The notes beneath the pieces are model-generated. The model saw nothing but the letters and a program-made list of their open reading frames with translations. It was not told where the DNA came from and did not search any database. A stretch of DNA of 64,000 nt from Eunapius fragilis (Eukaryota; Porifera; Demospongiae; Spongillida; Spongillidae): positions 12,988,232 through 13,052,231 of the forward strand of contig OY811971.1 in NCBI GenBank assembly GCA_963681505.1, written 5' to 3'. Shown here one piece after another: positions 21,940 to 32,979 of this stretch (position 1 is the first letter of the stretch; every line of letters starts with the position of its first letter). Both the position numbers and the translations under genes were made by a program.

Positions 21940-22484
21940 GGGGAGACCAGGGCTAAAAGTCACAACTTCGATAATCAATAGTGCCCTTATTATGTAAACG
22001 TATCAATAAATAATAATAATAACACCAAATAATCTCAAATCATCTGGCTACACATTGGCTATTCCACTTTTTCAATTAATCAATACGTCATTTGATTATA
22101 ACCATTCTAATTGAAGCAGTGCATTTGTGACTACCTGACCCATCACAGGGTAAGGAGTCACACATGCATGCTTGGCTTATCAAGATTAAAAAAACATTGA
22201 TTAATGGGAAGTTTAGACAATGCACATAACTTTGTATTAACATATTCGCTCGAGCTAATTTTCGATATTAACTAGCTAGCAAAGGGAAATAATTTACTCA
22301 CGGGTATACAAAACACAAATTCTATTGCTACGTCCGAAAGATGTGAGCAGCGTGTCCACCTATTTATAGGTGGACACTAAACTATAATACCTTGTACATG
22401 TCCAATCGATGCTGTCACCATGCAACTACCAAGGTATAAATGTTGTGACAACTAAACCGTGTGACGTTTAGCCCCGGTCTCCCC
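21940..22484. mobile_element. 545-bp MITE with GGGGAGACC termini
   Basis: The left end ggggagaccagggctaaaag and the right end (complement ggggagaccggggctaaacg) form a TIR of about 25 bp with few mismatches. It is flanked by TA at 21938-21939 and 22485-22486, so it is a Tc1/mariner-group non-autonomous element. There is no coding capacity. An internal perfect 11-bp hairpin (gtgtccaccta/taggtggacac) lies at 22352-22377. Confidence 0.85.
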
Positions 22485-22506
22485 TATAAACATAGATGCA
22501 TGCTAA

Positions 22507-22740
22507 AACATGTGTGTACATGGATGTACAGTGGGGATGTGTGCATGGATGTACAGCATGTGTGTACATGGATGTACAGTGGGGATGTGTGCATGGATGT
22601 ACAGCATGTGTGTACATGGATGTACAGTGGGGATGTGTGCATGGATGTACAGCATGCAATGCATGCGTGTGCATGGCTGTACAGCATGTGTCTGTACATG
22701 GACAGCATGTGTGTGTGCCATGATGTGTGCCATGATGTGT
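22507..22740. repeat. 48-bp minisatellite, 3 full copies plus degenerate tail
   Basis: The unit is composed of catgtgtgtacatggatgta and cagtggggatgtgtgcatgg plus atgtacag. The tail repeats catgatgtgtgc. Stop-free frames on both strands here are repeat artefacts. Confidence 0.9.
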
Positions 22741-24330
22741 GAATATCATACATGTCTCAATTGGCGGCTTTGTCGTATGCGTGGAGCGGTGTTTCTAGCT
22801 GGTACAGGTCTGAACTTATTGAATTGTATATTGAGGGCGGGTAATGATTATAACCCGTGTGCATGACTGCCAATTGTGGCGGACATGAACTTGTTTAAGG
22901 CATTTTGTACCAGAAAAGAACGGGGTGGACAAACTATTCACTTTCGTTTTTATCACAGCAAATTAAATTCTTACATGTCCCATATATTAGTACAGAGTGC
23001 GTTGGTAGCGGGCGAACAAATAGCCATGTGTTTTTCGGTGAAAAAAAATGCTTACCATAGAGGAAGCCCATAACAATGAATGTAAAAGGTGATATTCCTT
23101 ATAGACAGAGTTCGGTGAGTAACATAGATGATAATAATACTCCTTCCGCTGTGATTACATCTGATGGAGAAACCTGGTCATTGACTGCACGTCAAAAACA
23201 TATATTGTTATTGCATAATTGTTATTGGATGGCATTTATGCAGCATTCAATTTCAGAAATCCTGCCAAGATAATAACATTGACAGAGATTTGACTGGAAA
23301 AATTAGCACACGCGTTATAGTTCCCGTTCATTATATCCCATTAATTTTTTCCCCAGGTCTTTAGAAGAAATCAAGTATCTACACGCAGCCATTGGTTTGT
23401 CTAGTCATTTCATCAAACATTTAGTCATTGTTGTGTGCGGTTATATCCTTGTATACAATATATGCAGTTTTTGGATACTGGAGCATCTGTTGTAAATGCA
23501 CCTTACAAATAGTTGCATGAAGTGGTATCATTTGTAACAAAGAATATGCAAGCCATGGACTACCACAGCAGTATCTATAGGCTGTAAACATTGCACGAAT
23601 CTTCAACGCTGTCCATTGGGTTCAAGCCCATGGAATGCTTCATCCAGGGTACGTAACCTATACGTAACCTATACCCGGTCCGGCTCAGTTTTGGTAGCAG
23701 AAGGTGATCCGCGGGCCAGACTCGATAAGTAATGGATTTTTCAGAAGTTAACAACAACAGGTGAATAACCCATTATAACATTGCTAAGAATATATAATCA
23801 TCAGGTATTGTACAGACCTTTCCTTCTTGAAGTACATTACTCCATCACGGACGAAGAACCTTCTAGCTTTATTTCTGATCACTCGCTTCTGTAATTCACT
23901 AGACTGACTATAGGATACATATGCTCTGTTAGATACAGAAAGGTGTCGTCGTTCAAACTTGATTCATTCAGACTAGCCGCGCCGTTCAATTATAATCCGT
24001 TCTCGCGTAAAACGAACAACCACTGTATGGTTGAAATAACCAACCTAATTAAGCAAAATTCGGTACAAATTGCGAGTCAACCATGTTTTGATGAAGCTGC
24101 CTTTATTGTAGATCCAACTGGCGTACCTCATGTACAACTTTAGCATATGTTATATTATTACGAGGATCAGTTTTGGCTGCAAAAAGTGATCCTGGCGTAC
24201 CTTATACATACATGCATACGTAACCTATACCCGGTCTAGATCAGTAAAAGGTGATCCGCGGGCCACGCATGCACTAAATGTATATGGACCTGTCTTGTGT
24301 TCGAGTTTTCATCATGCATGCATTGTTAAG
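22741..24330. other. No recognised gene; scattered repeats
   Basis: Short open frames near 22876, 23076 and 23943 (+) have no recognisable motif. A dispersed repeat with cgtaacctatacccggtc and aaggtgatccgcgggcca occurs at 23641-23718 and 24205-24266. Related ggatcactttt/cccggatcaattttt words recur at 26683-26770. Confidence 0.4.
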
Positions 24331-24500
24331 AATAATACTTTGCACGCCTGTGTCAACATGCACAGCAGAGAGTTCCTTTTCTGGCCTTCGAAGACTCATA
24401 TCCTGCGATCAACTATATATATGACCCAAGAACGGTTGGATCATGTGGCAGTTATTTCATGCCATTCAGATACATGCAGTGACGAAATTGGACCTAAAAT
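24330..24500 (+). pseudogene. hAT-family transposase C-terminal relic (ZMYM/DUF4371 type)
   Basis: One frame reads CTPVSTCTAESSFSGLRRL and, after a one-base shift near 24400, the next reads LRSTIYMTQERLDHVAVISC. This is the hAT dimerisation signature (family pattern: P.s.ctaErsFSalrrlK..lRstM.qeRL..la). It is a different hAT lineage from that at 18985-19747. No TIR or target duplication was found around it. Confidence 0.6.
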
Positions 24501-24712
24501 TTACAAGCCCCCCCGGGATAAATGAAACTCTATCGGAACCTACGCGAGTAGGTTCCATATAGGAATCCAACAGTATCATGAATGTCATTAAAAAACGTCA
24601 CTCACGTCTAGCGGGACATTTAAGAATCGGGTCACTTAGCTCTTAGTGGCATTCGAGCGATATAAAAAAGGACAACAGTTCTGCGTTGTATTTGTGTCAC
24701 AAGACGGTGTAC

Positions 24713-24870
24713 TTTTAGAGAACAAAAATACTCGTCCCCATCGTCCGTACCCAGTCCCACCTAAAATTTCTCCTCCGTCGGCTTCTTCTTCTTCTTCTTC
24801 CTTCCGGAGAGTATAACTCACGACAGGAACGTTTGTAAAGCACGCCAAGTGTACCAATCGCTTCAGGATG
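24713..24870. repeat. Dispersed repeat, copy A
   Basis: It shares tagagaacaaaa, gtacccagtccca, a cttctt-rich run, aactc, aggaac and a final cttcag with 40374-40495 in MCM2 intron 8, in the same order. Both copies are diverged. Confidence 0.55.
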
Positions 24871-25940
24871 CGTCCGCAGGTTATCTTCGGGGGTCTGTTA
24901 GACGCCTAACTGTTCGGGCAATTAACTAAAGCGAATAGTACCTCATTTGGTATTCGGTTAAAAATACCCAATTACATCAGCTAGCTATTTTTAAATGCAA
25001 TAATAGCCACGTGTCGTGGGCGTGATTCAAATTCCGCACGCTGTGGAAGAGGTATACGCACTGAATCCAAGAGCCTTTTCGGGTCCCTACGGCTCCATGT
25101 ATAAATGTCCAACCATAATGCCAAATGGTTGAGAAACGGAATGGAGCAGCGATAACGTTATAGGAAGGCTCCTGACGAATATTCAAGGTATCATTTTCTG
25201 CATGACGCCTGTGCGTTACTCTCAACTCTTATCATTCGTTACGCAGCTTGAAATGAAAGCCAAAACTACCATACACGTAAGTACCCGACACTATCGCATA
25301 TAATTGTTTGACCGAATTGATTTCTATACTATAGCTTCTTATATAGCATAACTTTCGAATTCTGTCAGTGGAACTACATACGCGATCAGATACTACGGTA
25401 TACAGTCTACAGCAGATAATGTGAAGCAAGTGGCTCCAATTAGAATGTGTCTCCCCCACACCACCGCCCTTACAGAAAGAAAATCCGGCAACAACTAGCC
25501 ACTCGTACACCTACAGATATGCCAAACGAGTGCAATACAAGACACGACAAGGTGTCAAGCGCGCTACTGAAAGGACCATCAAAGCGACCACCTCGAAGGT
25601 GCGTTAATGAATGTTGGATCTGGACATAAGTTATAGCATGTATAGTGTATCGCTAAAATATTTTATGCAACAGTTACAGCGGAAGATATTGCATCTCTCT
25701 CCGTGCTGTTGTTTGAAATATGTGCACGCTGTTCGCTGACAACAATTTCGTAATAATGTTAATGTGTATTGTGGTGCATAATTTATATCTAATAGTATCA
25801 AAGTTGCTGATGACAACGTATTGTGGTTTATCTGATAATAGCGTGAGATCAGTGGGTACATGTAATCTTTGTCTGATGTATTATATGGCTTCACTTGCCA
25901 GTGGAGGATTTGTTTTAACTAATGGTTGTTTAAATCACCT
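24871..25940. other. No recognised gene
   Basis: Short open frames (25447-25629 +, 25720-25989 +) lack motifs. The sequence cgcctaactgttcgggcaat near 24905 resembles cgcctaaccgatcaggcaat near 30705, a faint dispersed repeat. Confidence 0.35.
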
Positions 25941-25947
25941 GTTTCAG

Positions 25948-26081
25948 GTCCAGGTCCAGGAGTGGTTCCATGTCCAGCTGCAGGATTAGCTCCACCTGCT
26001 CTACCTGCTATATATCCTGGATATACAGAAGTGTATCCTGGTCCAGAATATATATACAGCAGTATATCCTATACAAGATGA
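25948..26081 (+). CDS. Possible terminal exon of a Pro/Gly/Tyr-rich protein
   Basis: After a good acceptor (cacctgtttcag) the frame encodes GPGPGVVPCPAAGLAPPALP, then AIYPGYTEVYPGPEYIY and a TGA at 26079-26081. AATAAA follows at about 26192. The composition resembles the YPGY-type tails of structural or membrane proteins. I found no upstream exon, so this may be a relic or part of an unrecognised gene. Confidence 0.3.
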
Positions 26082-26277
26082 CATGCTCCTGGGTTATAAA
26101 TGAAATACTTGTACTTATTGTTTAAATAGTAATACTGTGTGTTTTAATGGTACACCCACACCTCAAAAAATTGCATGGCCACGAGATTCTAAAATAAAAC
26201 TGTCATTTGACATTCTTGCTACATGGTTACTTTTCAAGAACTAAATACAATACTAAATCTACCAAAAAATGTAGGAA

Positions 26278-26563
26278 ACAAGTGATAAAAACATTCTCTA
26301 TGCGAGAAGGTTGGTGGTATATAGGAATCAAAGGCGGTGGTGGTGTAAAAAGCAAGGGAACAAGGATTGTGATTGAAAAGGAAAAATGAAATAGACCTAT
26401 ATTAGCACACACAGTTAAACATGACGACATGCTGCTAATAATAGGTCTATTTCTTTTTTCCTTTTCAATCACAATCCTTGTTCCCTTGCTTTTTACACCA
26501 CCACCGCCTTTGATTCCTATATACCACCAACCTTCTCGCATAGAGAATGTTTTTATCACTTGT
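26278..26563. repeat. Long near-perfect inverted repeat (arms about 124 bp)
   Basis: The left arm 26278-26402 begins acaagtgataaaaacattct. The right arm 26440-26563 is its complement with one mismatch; the loop is about 37 bp. The left arm holds an open frame on + (MREGWWYIGIKGGGGVKSKG ...), mirrored on - in the right arm. A diverged third copy of one arm lies at about 31918-32005. Confidence 0.92.
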
Positions 26564-27060
26564 ACGCCTATGATATCTATCAGAAGTGATCAACAACAGG
26601 TGGAATGGAGCCCGGCCCATTAGAACATTGCTATAAGGAATTGTATATAATCATCAAAACAAACTGGTATCGACAAGAATTTGTACCCGGATCAATTTTT
26701 GCAGAGACGGATCACTTTTGCAGCTAAAAGTCCGGCCGGATCACTTTTTACCCGGATCAATTTTTGCGTGACAGCACCTCCACTCGCAACTTATAACGCT
26801 ATAAAACCTTCGGAATTGTAGACGTTTGTTGCTATTCACCTTTCAATGTCAGTTGCCAAACTTCCAACTATTATAATAACTATTGGAATGAACAGAATGA
26901 TGGTGTTTTTATAACCCATTTATACTGGGAACGGTTTAGAAATTGGTGGCAAGAGATTTCGTCTATAATGACATTTCTCAACTCATGCAATCTCATTATG
27001 TCTGATTCTTAATTCAAAGTTCGAAACTCAATAAATATTTCCAATCATCCCACGACATAT
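26564..27060. other. No recognised gene; ggatcaattttt repeats
   Basis: The segment 26683-26770 has the words cccggatcaatttttgc and cggatcactttt, each twice. Nothing else is supported. Confidence 0.35.
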
Positions 27061-27063
27061 TAT

Positions 27064-27490
27064 GTGTGGATGAAATGATGTCTATGTGCATGGTATATGG
27101 TTTGGGGGAATGGCATGCATGCACCCTGAAGGAATGCCACATGCTGCCAAAATTTACTGGAATAATTCTACATCAGTATTCTTGGAATTTGAAGAAGATA
27201 TGTCATGTAAGAAATTCTCTGGTCCAAATGCGAAAGTCCACAGCTACGGCTTACTGAGCAGTGTTTGGACCTTGGAGAATTATTGTAGACAATTCATGGT
27301 TTGCAAGCGCAGCCACTACTATTGCTTTGTATACGAACATTGTTTACATTTTATTGGCCTTGTGAATGCAGGCTACAGGAATTCTCTAAGAAGTATCAGT
27401 TTGCATGCCTTTGCTAATGAAAGAAATGTTCGTGGAGCAACTGTTGTACTTTGTTCACCACATACAAGCAGATCTGTGGACATATAGAAC
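27064..27490 (+). pseudogene. piggyBac transposase relic related to the intact element
   Basis: Scattered over three frames are VDEMMSMC, then PEGMPHAAKI, VDNSWFASAATTIALYTN, FIGLVNAGYR and LHAFANERNVRGATVVL. They follow the order of the intact transposase's LDEIMSSWVGL, GIPHKTKI, ADSAFSSVTTATAL, YFIGIVKTAHK and mid-domain. Several stops and shifts are present. It preserves D1 and D2 of the DDD triad region but lacks the C-terminal third. Confidence 0.6.
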
Positions 27491-28790
27491 AGTGCCGCCC
27501 ACTTTTCGGACCACAAACGAAATATATATATCAGGTTTGCATCCATGCATCGTTTCCTATTGAGCACCCTTCACAGCACATGCATGTTTGCAGTTACGAA
27601 CTCAACAGCCTCCATACATGAGGTCCCTTGATGCCCGATGTGGAATTTTCGACTTTAGTTCCCTATAGCTTGATATGTCAAACAGATACAACTCTGTGCA
27701 CACAAAAGGAATTACTGAGGCCATTTTCGTTAACTTATGCTGCACTTTTTCTGCATGAGGGCCATGGTTGGCTGTGAAGTGAATATTAATTGTGCGTATT
27801 ATCTACTAGAGCAGCGCAACAGTATACTGACAAACTGTGAATGAGACATATACGTTTTCGCGGGGGAAATATGTAAAGGCAAGGTATGCATTCACTTCAA
27901 TTACACCCAACAGGGTCTGAAATACCTGCTTTCCCAATGCAAGGTTCTCCTATTTTCTTCCCCGGCGCAGAGTAATCCTCCCTGCATGCCACATGAGATA
28001 TGCATGTATCAACTGTCTCAGTGGTTTATATATGCCTTTCATACTGTGTAACCTCTCCTGCACCTTCTGTTATACTTGATCGTTTACGAATGATATATCA
28101 GCAGCATCAAATGAGCCAACTGTGTAAATGAAGAGTTTCTTTGGTGCCGATGTTTTTTTTTGGACCTGGTTCGTTCCACGCAGTAGTCATTAACTGAAAT
28201 GTGCACATCTGAGCATAGCTACACATGTCCTGCAGATGTCCTGGTAGCAAGACGGGAGATGGTATTGCCTGCGGCTTTGGACATATAGCTGTGACATCCC
28301 ACTTACTCCTGCCATCCTTGATGAGTCTTGTTCGACAGCTGGGATAGCTGCAGTAGCTGCAGAGTCCCGCAAACATGTTGCTAATGATCCAAAGTGGGCT
28401 GAGTTGGGGTCGACCTGTGTTCCATTGGCTGTGGAAACATATGGGAATTGAGATATAGGGAGGCCTATAAGAGACATTTTCTCGGCTAGCCTCTAGCTCT
28501 TCTTCCACAGTGTGACCAAATCAAAGGCAGTAGCTGACATTTATGGCCGTCTATAAACCTGACCTTAATGAGATCTGTGGCTATCCTGGCTAGGGGTCTA
28601 AGGGTAATATAATTAGGTCATGCATATATATTAAGAGGTGTGTTTTTTTTTGCATGAATACAAACTATAATCATATCATGTAACGTAACAACGGGGCCGG
28701 GGGGGTGTGGGCTTTACAATGAATATATCAAGTCACGCGCTCTACGATTTGAAATGATTGTGTAGGATGTGCATGTAGGTGTGGCAGGGG
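27491..28790. other. No recognised gene
   Basis: A 133-codon - strand frame (28508-28107) overlaps a second open frame, and neither shows a known domain. The sequence tcacgcgctc near 28733 resembles the upstream region of GPCR copy 1 (gtcacgcgat near 19786), suggesting the GPCR duplication may have included upstream DNA. Confidence 0.35.
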
Positions 28791-28795
28791 CTCCT

Positions 28796-28803
28796 ATTAT
28801 AGC
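28796..28803 (+). promoter_or_regulatory. TATA-like box of the second GPCR gene
   Basis: The motif tattatagctgcagg lies about 20 bp before the ATG at 28818, matching the ttatagctgcag before copy 1. Confidence 0.4.
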
Positions 28804-28817
28804 TGCAGGCTCAACAA

Positions 28818-29813
28818 ATGGAAGCAGCATCTCCTAACGGTTCTTGTTCTAACGCCACAATGACCAACAGTTTTCTGATCGGTATTCGTGCGTCTCTGGG
28901 AGCAGTCTCCTTCACTACCTGCCTCGCAGCTCTCTGCTGGCTGTTGTATCTCAAGCTGTACAAACAATTCCTCTACCGATTGGCGGCTTACCAAGTCATG
29001 GCTTCGGTGTTACACGCGCTGTTTCTAGTATGCCAGTTCGCCTTCTTGGAATACAGCGATTCCAAATATCCGTCATGCGCAACTGTAGGGTTCTTCTACC
29101 AGATGGCTCTCTGGATGAAGGCTTGCTTCGGCTGTTGGATCACCTTCCATCTCTTCTGTTTCGCCGTCCTCTTGAAGAACATGAGCAGGTTGGAACCTCT
29201 GTACGTCGTAACGTCCATACTCTTCCCGATCGTGGCTTCGTCCGTTCCTCTGACCACCAAATCGTACGGACCGACGGGCGAATGGTGCTGGATAAAAGGA
29301 AAGCAGTGCGGAGACGTGTACATAACCGGATTCATCGAACAGATTGCAGTGTGGTTGGGCCCTGCATTCGTGATGTTAGTCCTCCAGTCGATAGCGATGC
29401 TGACGATGATCATCACAGTGTACTACCGCGCGCACCAAAAGTCAGACAGAATTATGTTCGGTCGCGAGAGAAATAAAAAGGCTTTCAAACAACTCCTACC
29501 CCTGGCGGCCTATCCAATTTTGTTCTGCGTCCTCCTCATACCGTCAATGGTCAACCGCGTGTACGGTTTCGTTTCGCCAACTCAAAGTTACTTCCTTCTC
29601 GTTGCTGTCAGCGTTAGTGCTCCATTTTACAGCCTGTCCGCAGGACTGACTCTAATTGTGCACATCGGCGTTCTGAAACGCTCCGACGTGATGACCTGCC
29701 TACGAGCCCCTTGGAGACGACAGTACATGAACAATGATAACAATGATGCTGCTACACGTAACTCCGAGATGCTCTCCATCCACGATAGCAAGGCGGCTGG
29801 CGCGTATAGCTGA
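28818..29813 (+). CDS. cAMP-receptor-like seven-transmembrane GPCR (copy 2)
   Basis: A 331-residue intronless receptor, about 92% identical to the protein at 19883-20875, with the same seven membrane segments, GEWCWI loop, basic loop 3 and Asn/Ser-rich tail. Differences are not even. They cluster in the N-terminus (NGSCSNAT adds a glycosylation sequon), loop 2 (WIKGKQCGD versus WIAGKRCGD) and above all at the loop-3/TM7 boundary (SPTQSYFLLVAVSVSAP versus SSTHSYFLLIVVTICPP). These are extracellular or pocket-facing positions in a family GPCR, so ligand preference may have diverged (inference). Both frames are intact. Confidence 0.88.
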   Translation: MEAASPNGSCSNATMTNSFLIGIRASLGAVSFTTCLAALCWLLYLKLYKQFLYRLAAYQVMASVLHALFLVCQFAFLEYSDSKYPSCATVGFFYQMALWMKACFGCWITFHLFCFAVLLKNMSRLEPLYVVTSILFPIVASSVPLTTKSYGPTGEWCWIKGKQCGDVYITGFIEQIAVWLGPAFVMLVLQSIAMLTMIITVYYRAHQKSDRIMFGRERNKKAFKQLLPLAAYPILFCVLLIPSMVNRVYGFVSPTQSYFLLVAVSVSAPFYSLSAGLTLIVHIGVLKRSDVMTCLRAPWRRQYMNNDNNDAATRNSEMLSIHDSKAAGAYS

Positions 29814-29884
29814 TAAATCACGGCAGGAGATATGTTAATTGATGTTTTCACGGCTTTAAATTTGGCGTCATCACTTTGCCTTAA

Positions 29885-30152
29885 GTACACCTTACTGATG
29901 ACCAACTGCAGTACACCTTACTGATGACCAACTGCAGTACACCTTACTGATGACCAACTGCAGTACACTTTACTGATGACCAACTGCAGTACACTTTACT
30001 GATGACCAACTGCAGTACACCTTACTGATGACCAACTGCAGTACTGCAGTACACCTTACTGATGACCAACTGCAGTACACCTTACTGATGACCAACTGCA
30101 GTACACTTTACTGATGACCAACTGCAGTACACTTTACTGATGCAGTACACTT
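29885..30152. repeat. 26-bp minisatellite, about 10 copies
   Basis: The unit is cagtacaccttactgatgac plus caactg. Some copies read cacttt instead of cacctt, and one copy carries an extra cagtactg. It starts about 70 bp after the stop codon of GPCR copy 2, probably within or just past its 3' UTR. Confidence 0.93.
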
Positions 30153-31175
30153 TGTAAAATGCATCGAGAGTTATATACCACAAATCTTAATATGGGAAAG
30201 TATCTGCATGGATTGACAAAACGACAAACCAGCTCACTCATACAGAATAATCAATCCATGCATGCATGCTCTCTAGAAAAATGCATATCATTGTCATGCA
30301 CTGCGGCCAGTTGAAAGAATTGGAAGTAGCTCCTGCATGTGTTAATGTGATGTAAATGGAGATTAGATGGAATGTGCCACACATTGGTATTATTGAGCCA
30401 TTCTAAGCGCACGTTGTGCCTTGACTGCCATAGGCTGATGGTGGTGAACTGGTGGATCTGATGGAAGTTAGCTATCTGCCGTGAACAGTAGTTATAGGAA
30501 GGTTTTTGCCCCATGCACGTGGTAGATTTTTCCCTTCAGAAGGTTTTTTCCACTGCATGGGTTATTCCGAGATCTGGTGTGGGCACATGATTCAGTACCT
30601 GTTCTGAATATAGGCGGAACAGTCGGTATATGTACATGTGTATTCTATATGCGTGTTCTATCATGGTTCAATGATAGACATAACACATATGATATGGTTA
30701 AACGCCTAACCGATCAGGCAATTGCTGCATGTAGCGAGTAGTACCTTATTTGTTGTTGATCTACAAATAGCACATTATACATCAGCTATATCCCAATGTT
30801 CATGGCGCTATATATATATGTCCCTATACATTAAAAGAAAAATCTATCCCGGCGTGAATGCACGCATATATATATGGGCTTGCCTATGCTGCATGATCAA
30901 GCTTAGCCCCTGCATGCATGCATGCATATATATTATTATATATATGCTGATGCATGTTATATCGCTTGGAGGTGACCTTCGTTATCCCAAAACAGTGCGT
31001 TAATTATATTGTACCTTATAAACTGCTGCACAGATTTGCGGTCTTCTGTTGTGAAATTTCCTTTTTATACCTGCATGAGATGGTGGCTGGCAATGGAATT
31101 ACATGCATGTATCCATGCAAAGATAATATATAGAGGGATTGGAAACGCGTCACGTGCGTAATACTTTGGCTGGGC
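30153..31175. other. No recognised gene
   Basis: AT-rich DNA with tgcatgcatgcatatatat runs near 30910. There is no coding or RNA signal. Confidence 0.4.
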
Positions 31176-31176
31176 C

Positions 31177-31480
31177 AGGGGCGGATCCAGAATTTTTCTG
31201 CGAGGGGGAGGGGGTGGGGGCAAAGAGGAGGGGCGTTAATAATCATGGTTTGGGCGTAGCTACGAAATATTGCGCGTAAGAGAGGAAGATGTCTGGGGCT
31301 TCGCCCCAGCCGCTTTTTACTGTTATCATGTTACTTCGGCGCGTTTTCGTTGTATTTGTATCATCAGGGCGACGTAAGACATCGCCCCTTGTAGCTATGA
31401 TTTCTAACTCTGGCGGGGGGGGGGGGGGGGGGGGGGGCAAAACCCACTTGCCCCGCCCCCCGCCCCATGTATCCGCCCCT
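31177..31480. mobile_element. Short GGGGCGGAT-ended MITE
   Basis: The left end aggggcggatcc and right end atccgcccct form a 10-bp TIR around a 304-bp segment containing a G-run of more than 20 bases (31414-31437). Flanks share tgggc on both sides, which could be a partial target duplication. The superfamily is uncertain. Confidence 0.5.
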
Positions 31481-32040
31481 ATGGGCAGTGCAGTACAGAG
31501 AAGCTTGGAATTGCAAGAGAAAGAGTGGCTTCATCTCATTATCCTGCATGGGAAAATATCCCCTGAAGGACATTTGTCTTTGTCCACAATAACATCTACA
31601 CATGCGCCTACGTTTTATAGGTCACCAGTTTTAGATAGAAAGTTACCAGTTTAAGATTTTAACATTGTATGGACTAACCATACTTCTCTGTCAGTACGTA
31701 GTTGGGTAACAGTTTACTTGAGATCATTCCTTAATTGTAGAGGTACTCTTCTGCTTGGCAGAAATATTTGACGGGTCTTTTAGTGTCACCTTAATTCTTG
31801 CCTGAAGTCTTTTCAATCTTATCCTTGACCGTATATGCATATTTAGCATACAGACATAGTATAAGCTACAAACAGGCCAAACATATAGGACTATGAATTT
31901 TTCCCTTACTCTATTACAGACCTTTGTTTCCTTGTTTTTTACACCACCATAATGATTGCCTATATCTCACAGACTTTCTCATTGAGAATGGTTTTATTTA
32001 CTTGTATCACTGCACTAGGGAAGATCGAGAAATTGTGCAG
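31481..32040. other. No gene; diverged repeat arm at 31918-32005
   Basis: The segment gtttccttgttttttacacc and what follows match the right arm of the inverted repeat at 26278-26563 at roughly 75-80% by eye. Confidence 0.4.
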
Positions 32041-32765
32041 TAATTGTGAGGAATCCAGCCAGCTATATCAATGATTCGATACCCGACGTGTAGATTATCC
32101 GAGAGCCTGCCTATTAATCAACCGGCCTACGCGTTGATTATCCCGTTGATAACTACTGTAGCTAACTTTGGAAAATAAGGAAGCTTATACTACCAGACTT
32201 ACAGGAACTCTAGTAAACCTATACAAGTAGCTGCTTTTGCGACCAAATATACAAGCTGTGGGCTACATAATCGGGATCTCGCTAATTAACAATGCGGCTT
32301 GCACTCACCTATATTGCTATGACTTAAGAAATCAGAAGTTGAATTATACAGATGTATAAATATTTTTCGAATGAGTCAGTTGTAATTAATGGAGCCGCCA
32401 GTAACAACAACAAAAAATGTAATTGGGAGCCGAGCGGTTAAAAACATAGTAAACGACTCCCGCGCGACAAAAAGTATTAAAACGACCGTTGAATCAATGA
32501 ATCATGTACGTCGTGCACTCGTACAGCATTTGGAGTCGTACACAGCAGCATTCATGCAAAGCATACACTGAGCAACTAGCTAATATAATATTACACATTA
32601 GGGAATGGAAATGGAAGCATTGTCATACTATATACGGCATGGTGAGGAATCCAGCCAGCTAAAGTTGATGATGACTCAAGGTTCAATACCCAACCTGTTG
32701 ATTATCGGCTAATCATCCGACCTGTGCGTTGATTATCCCGTTGATAGCTATTCTGTAGCTAACTT
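32041..32765. repeat. Direct repeat pair, about 125 bp each
   Basis: Copies at 32045-32170 and 32640-32765 share gtgaggaatccagccagcta, then gattat, gcgttgattatcccgttgat and tgtagctaac in order. The 470 bp between them holds only a 60-codon frame (32389-32571, +) without known motif. Confidence 0.75.
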
Positions 32766-32979
32766 GATATACTTTATACGTCGCTTAACTTGCACTAGTT
32801 TATGGCAGAGTTTTGACATTTGGTCATAAAGCAGTTGCATAATATGGTTAGATAGTAGGCACTTGTAAGTGCTAATGCACATTCTACAACTATTCCATAT
32901 GTGCAAGGAACGATATACACAATGCCAGTATGTTTATACATCTATTCATGAGTTGGCAATATCAAAGCCGCAGCGTTAA

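Noticed and set aside
28107-28508. 133-codon - strand frame as a gene
   Set aside because: A second frame overlaps it, there is no recognisable motif, and there is no splice or promoter context.
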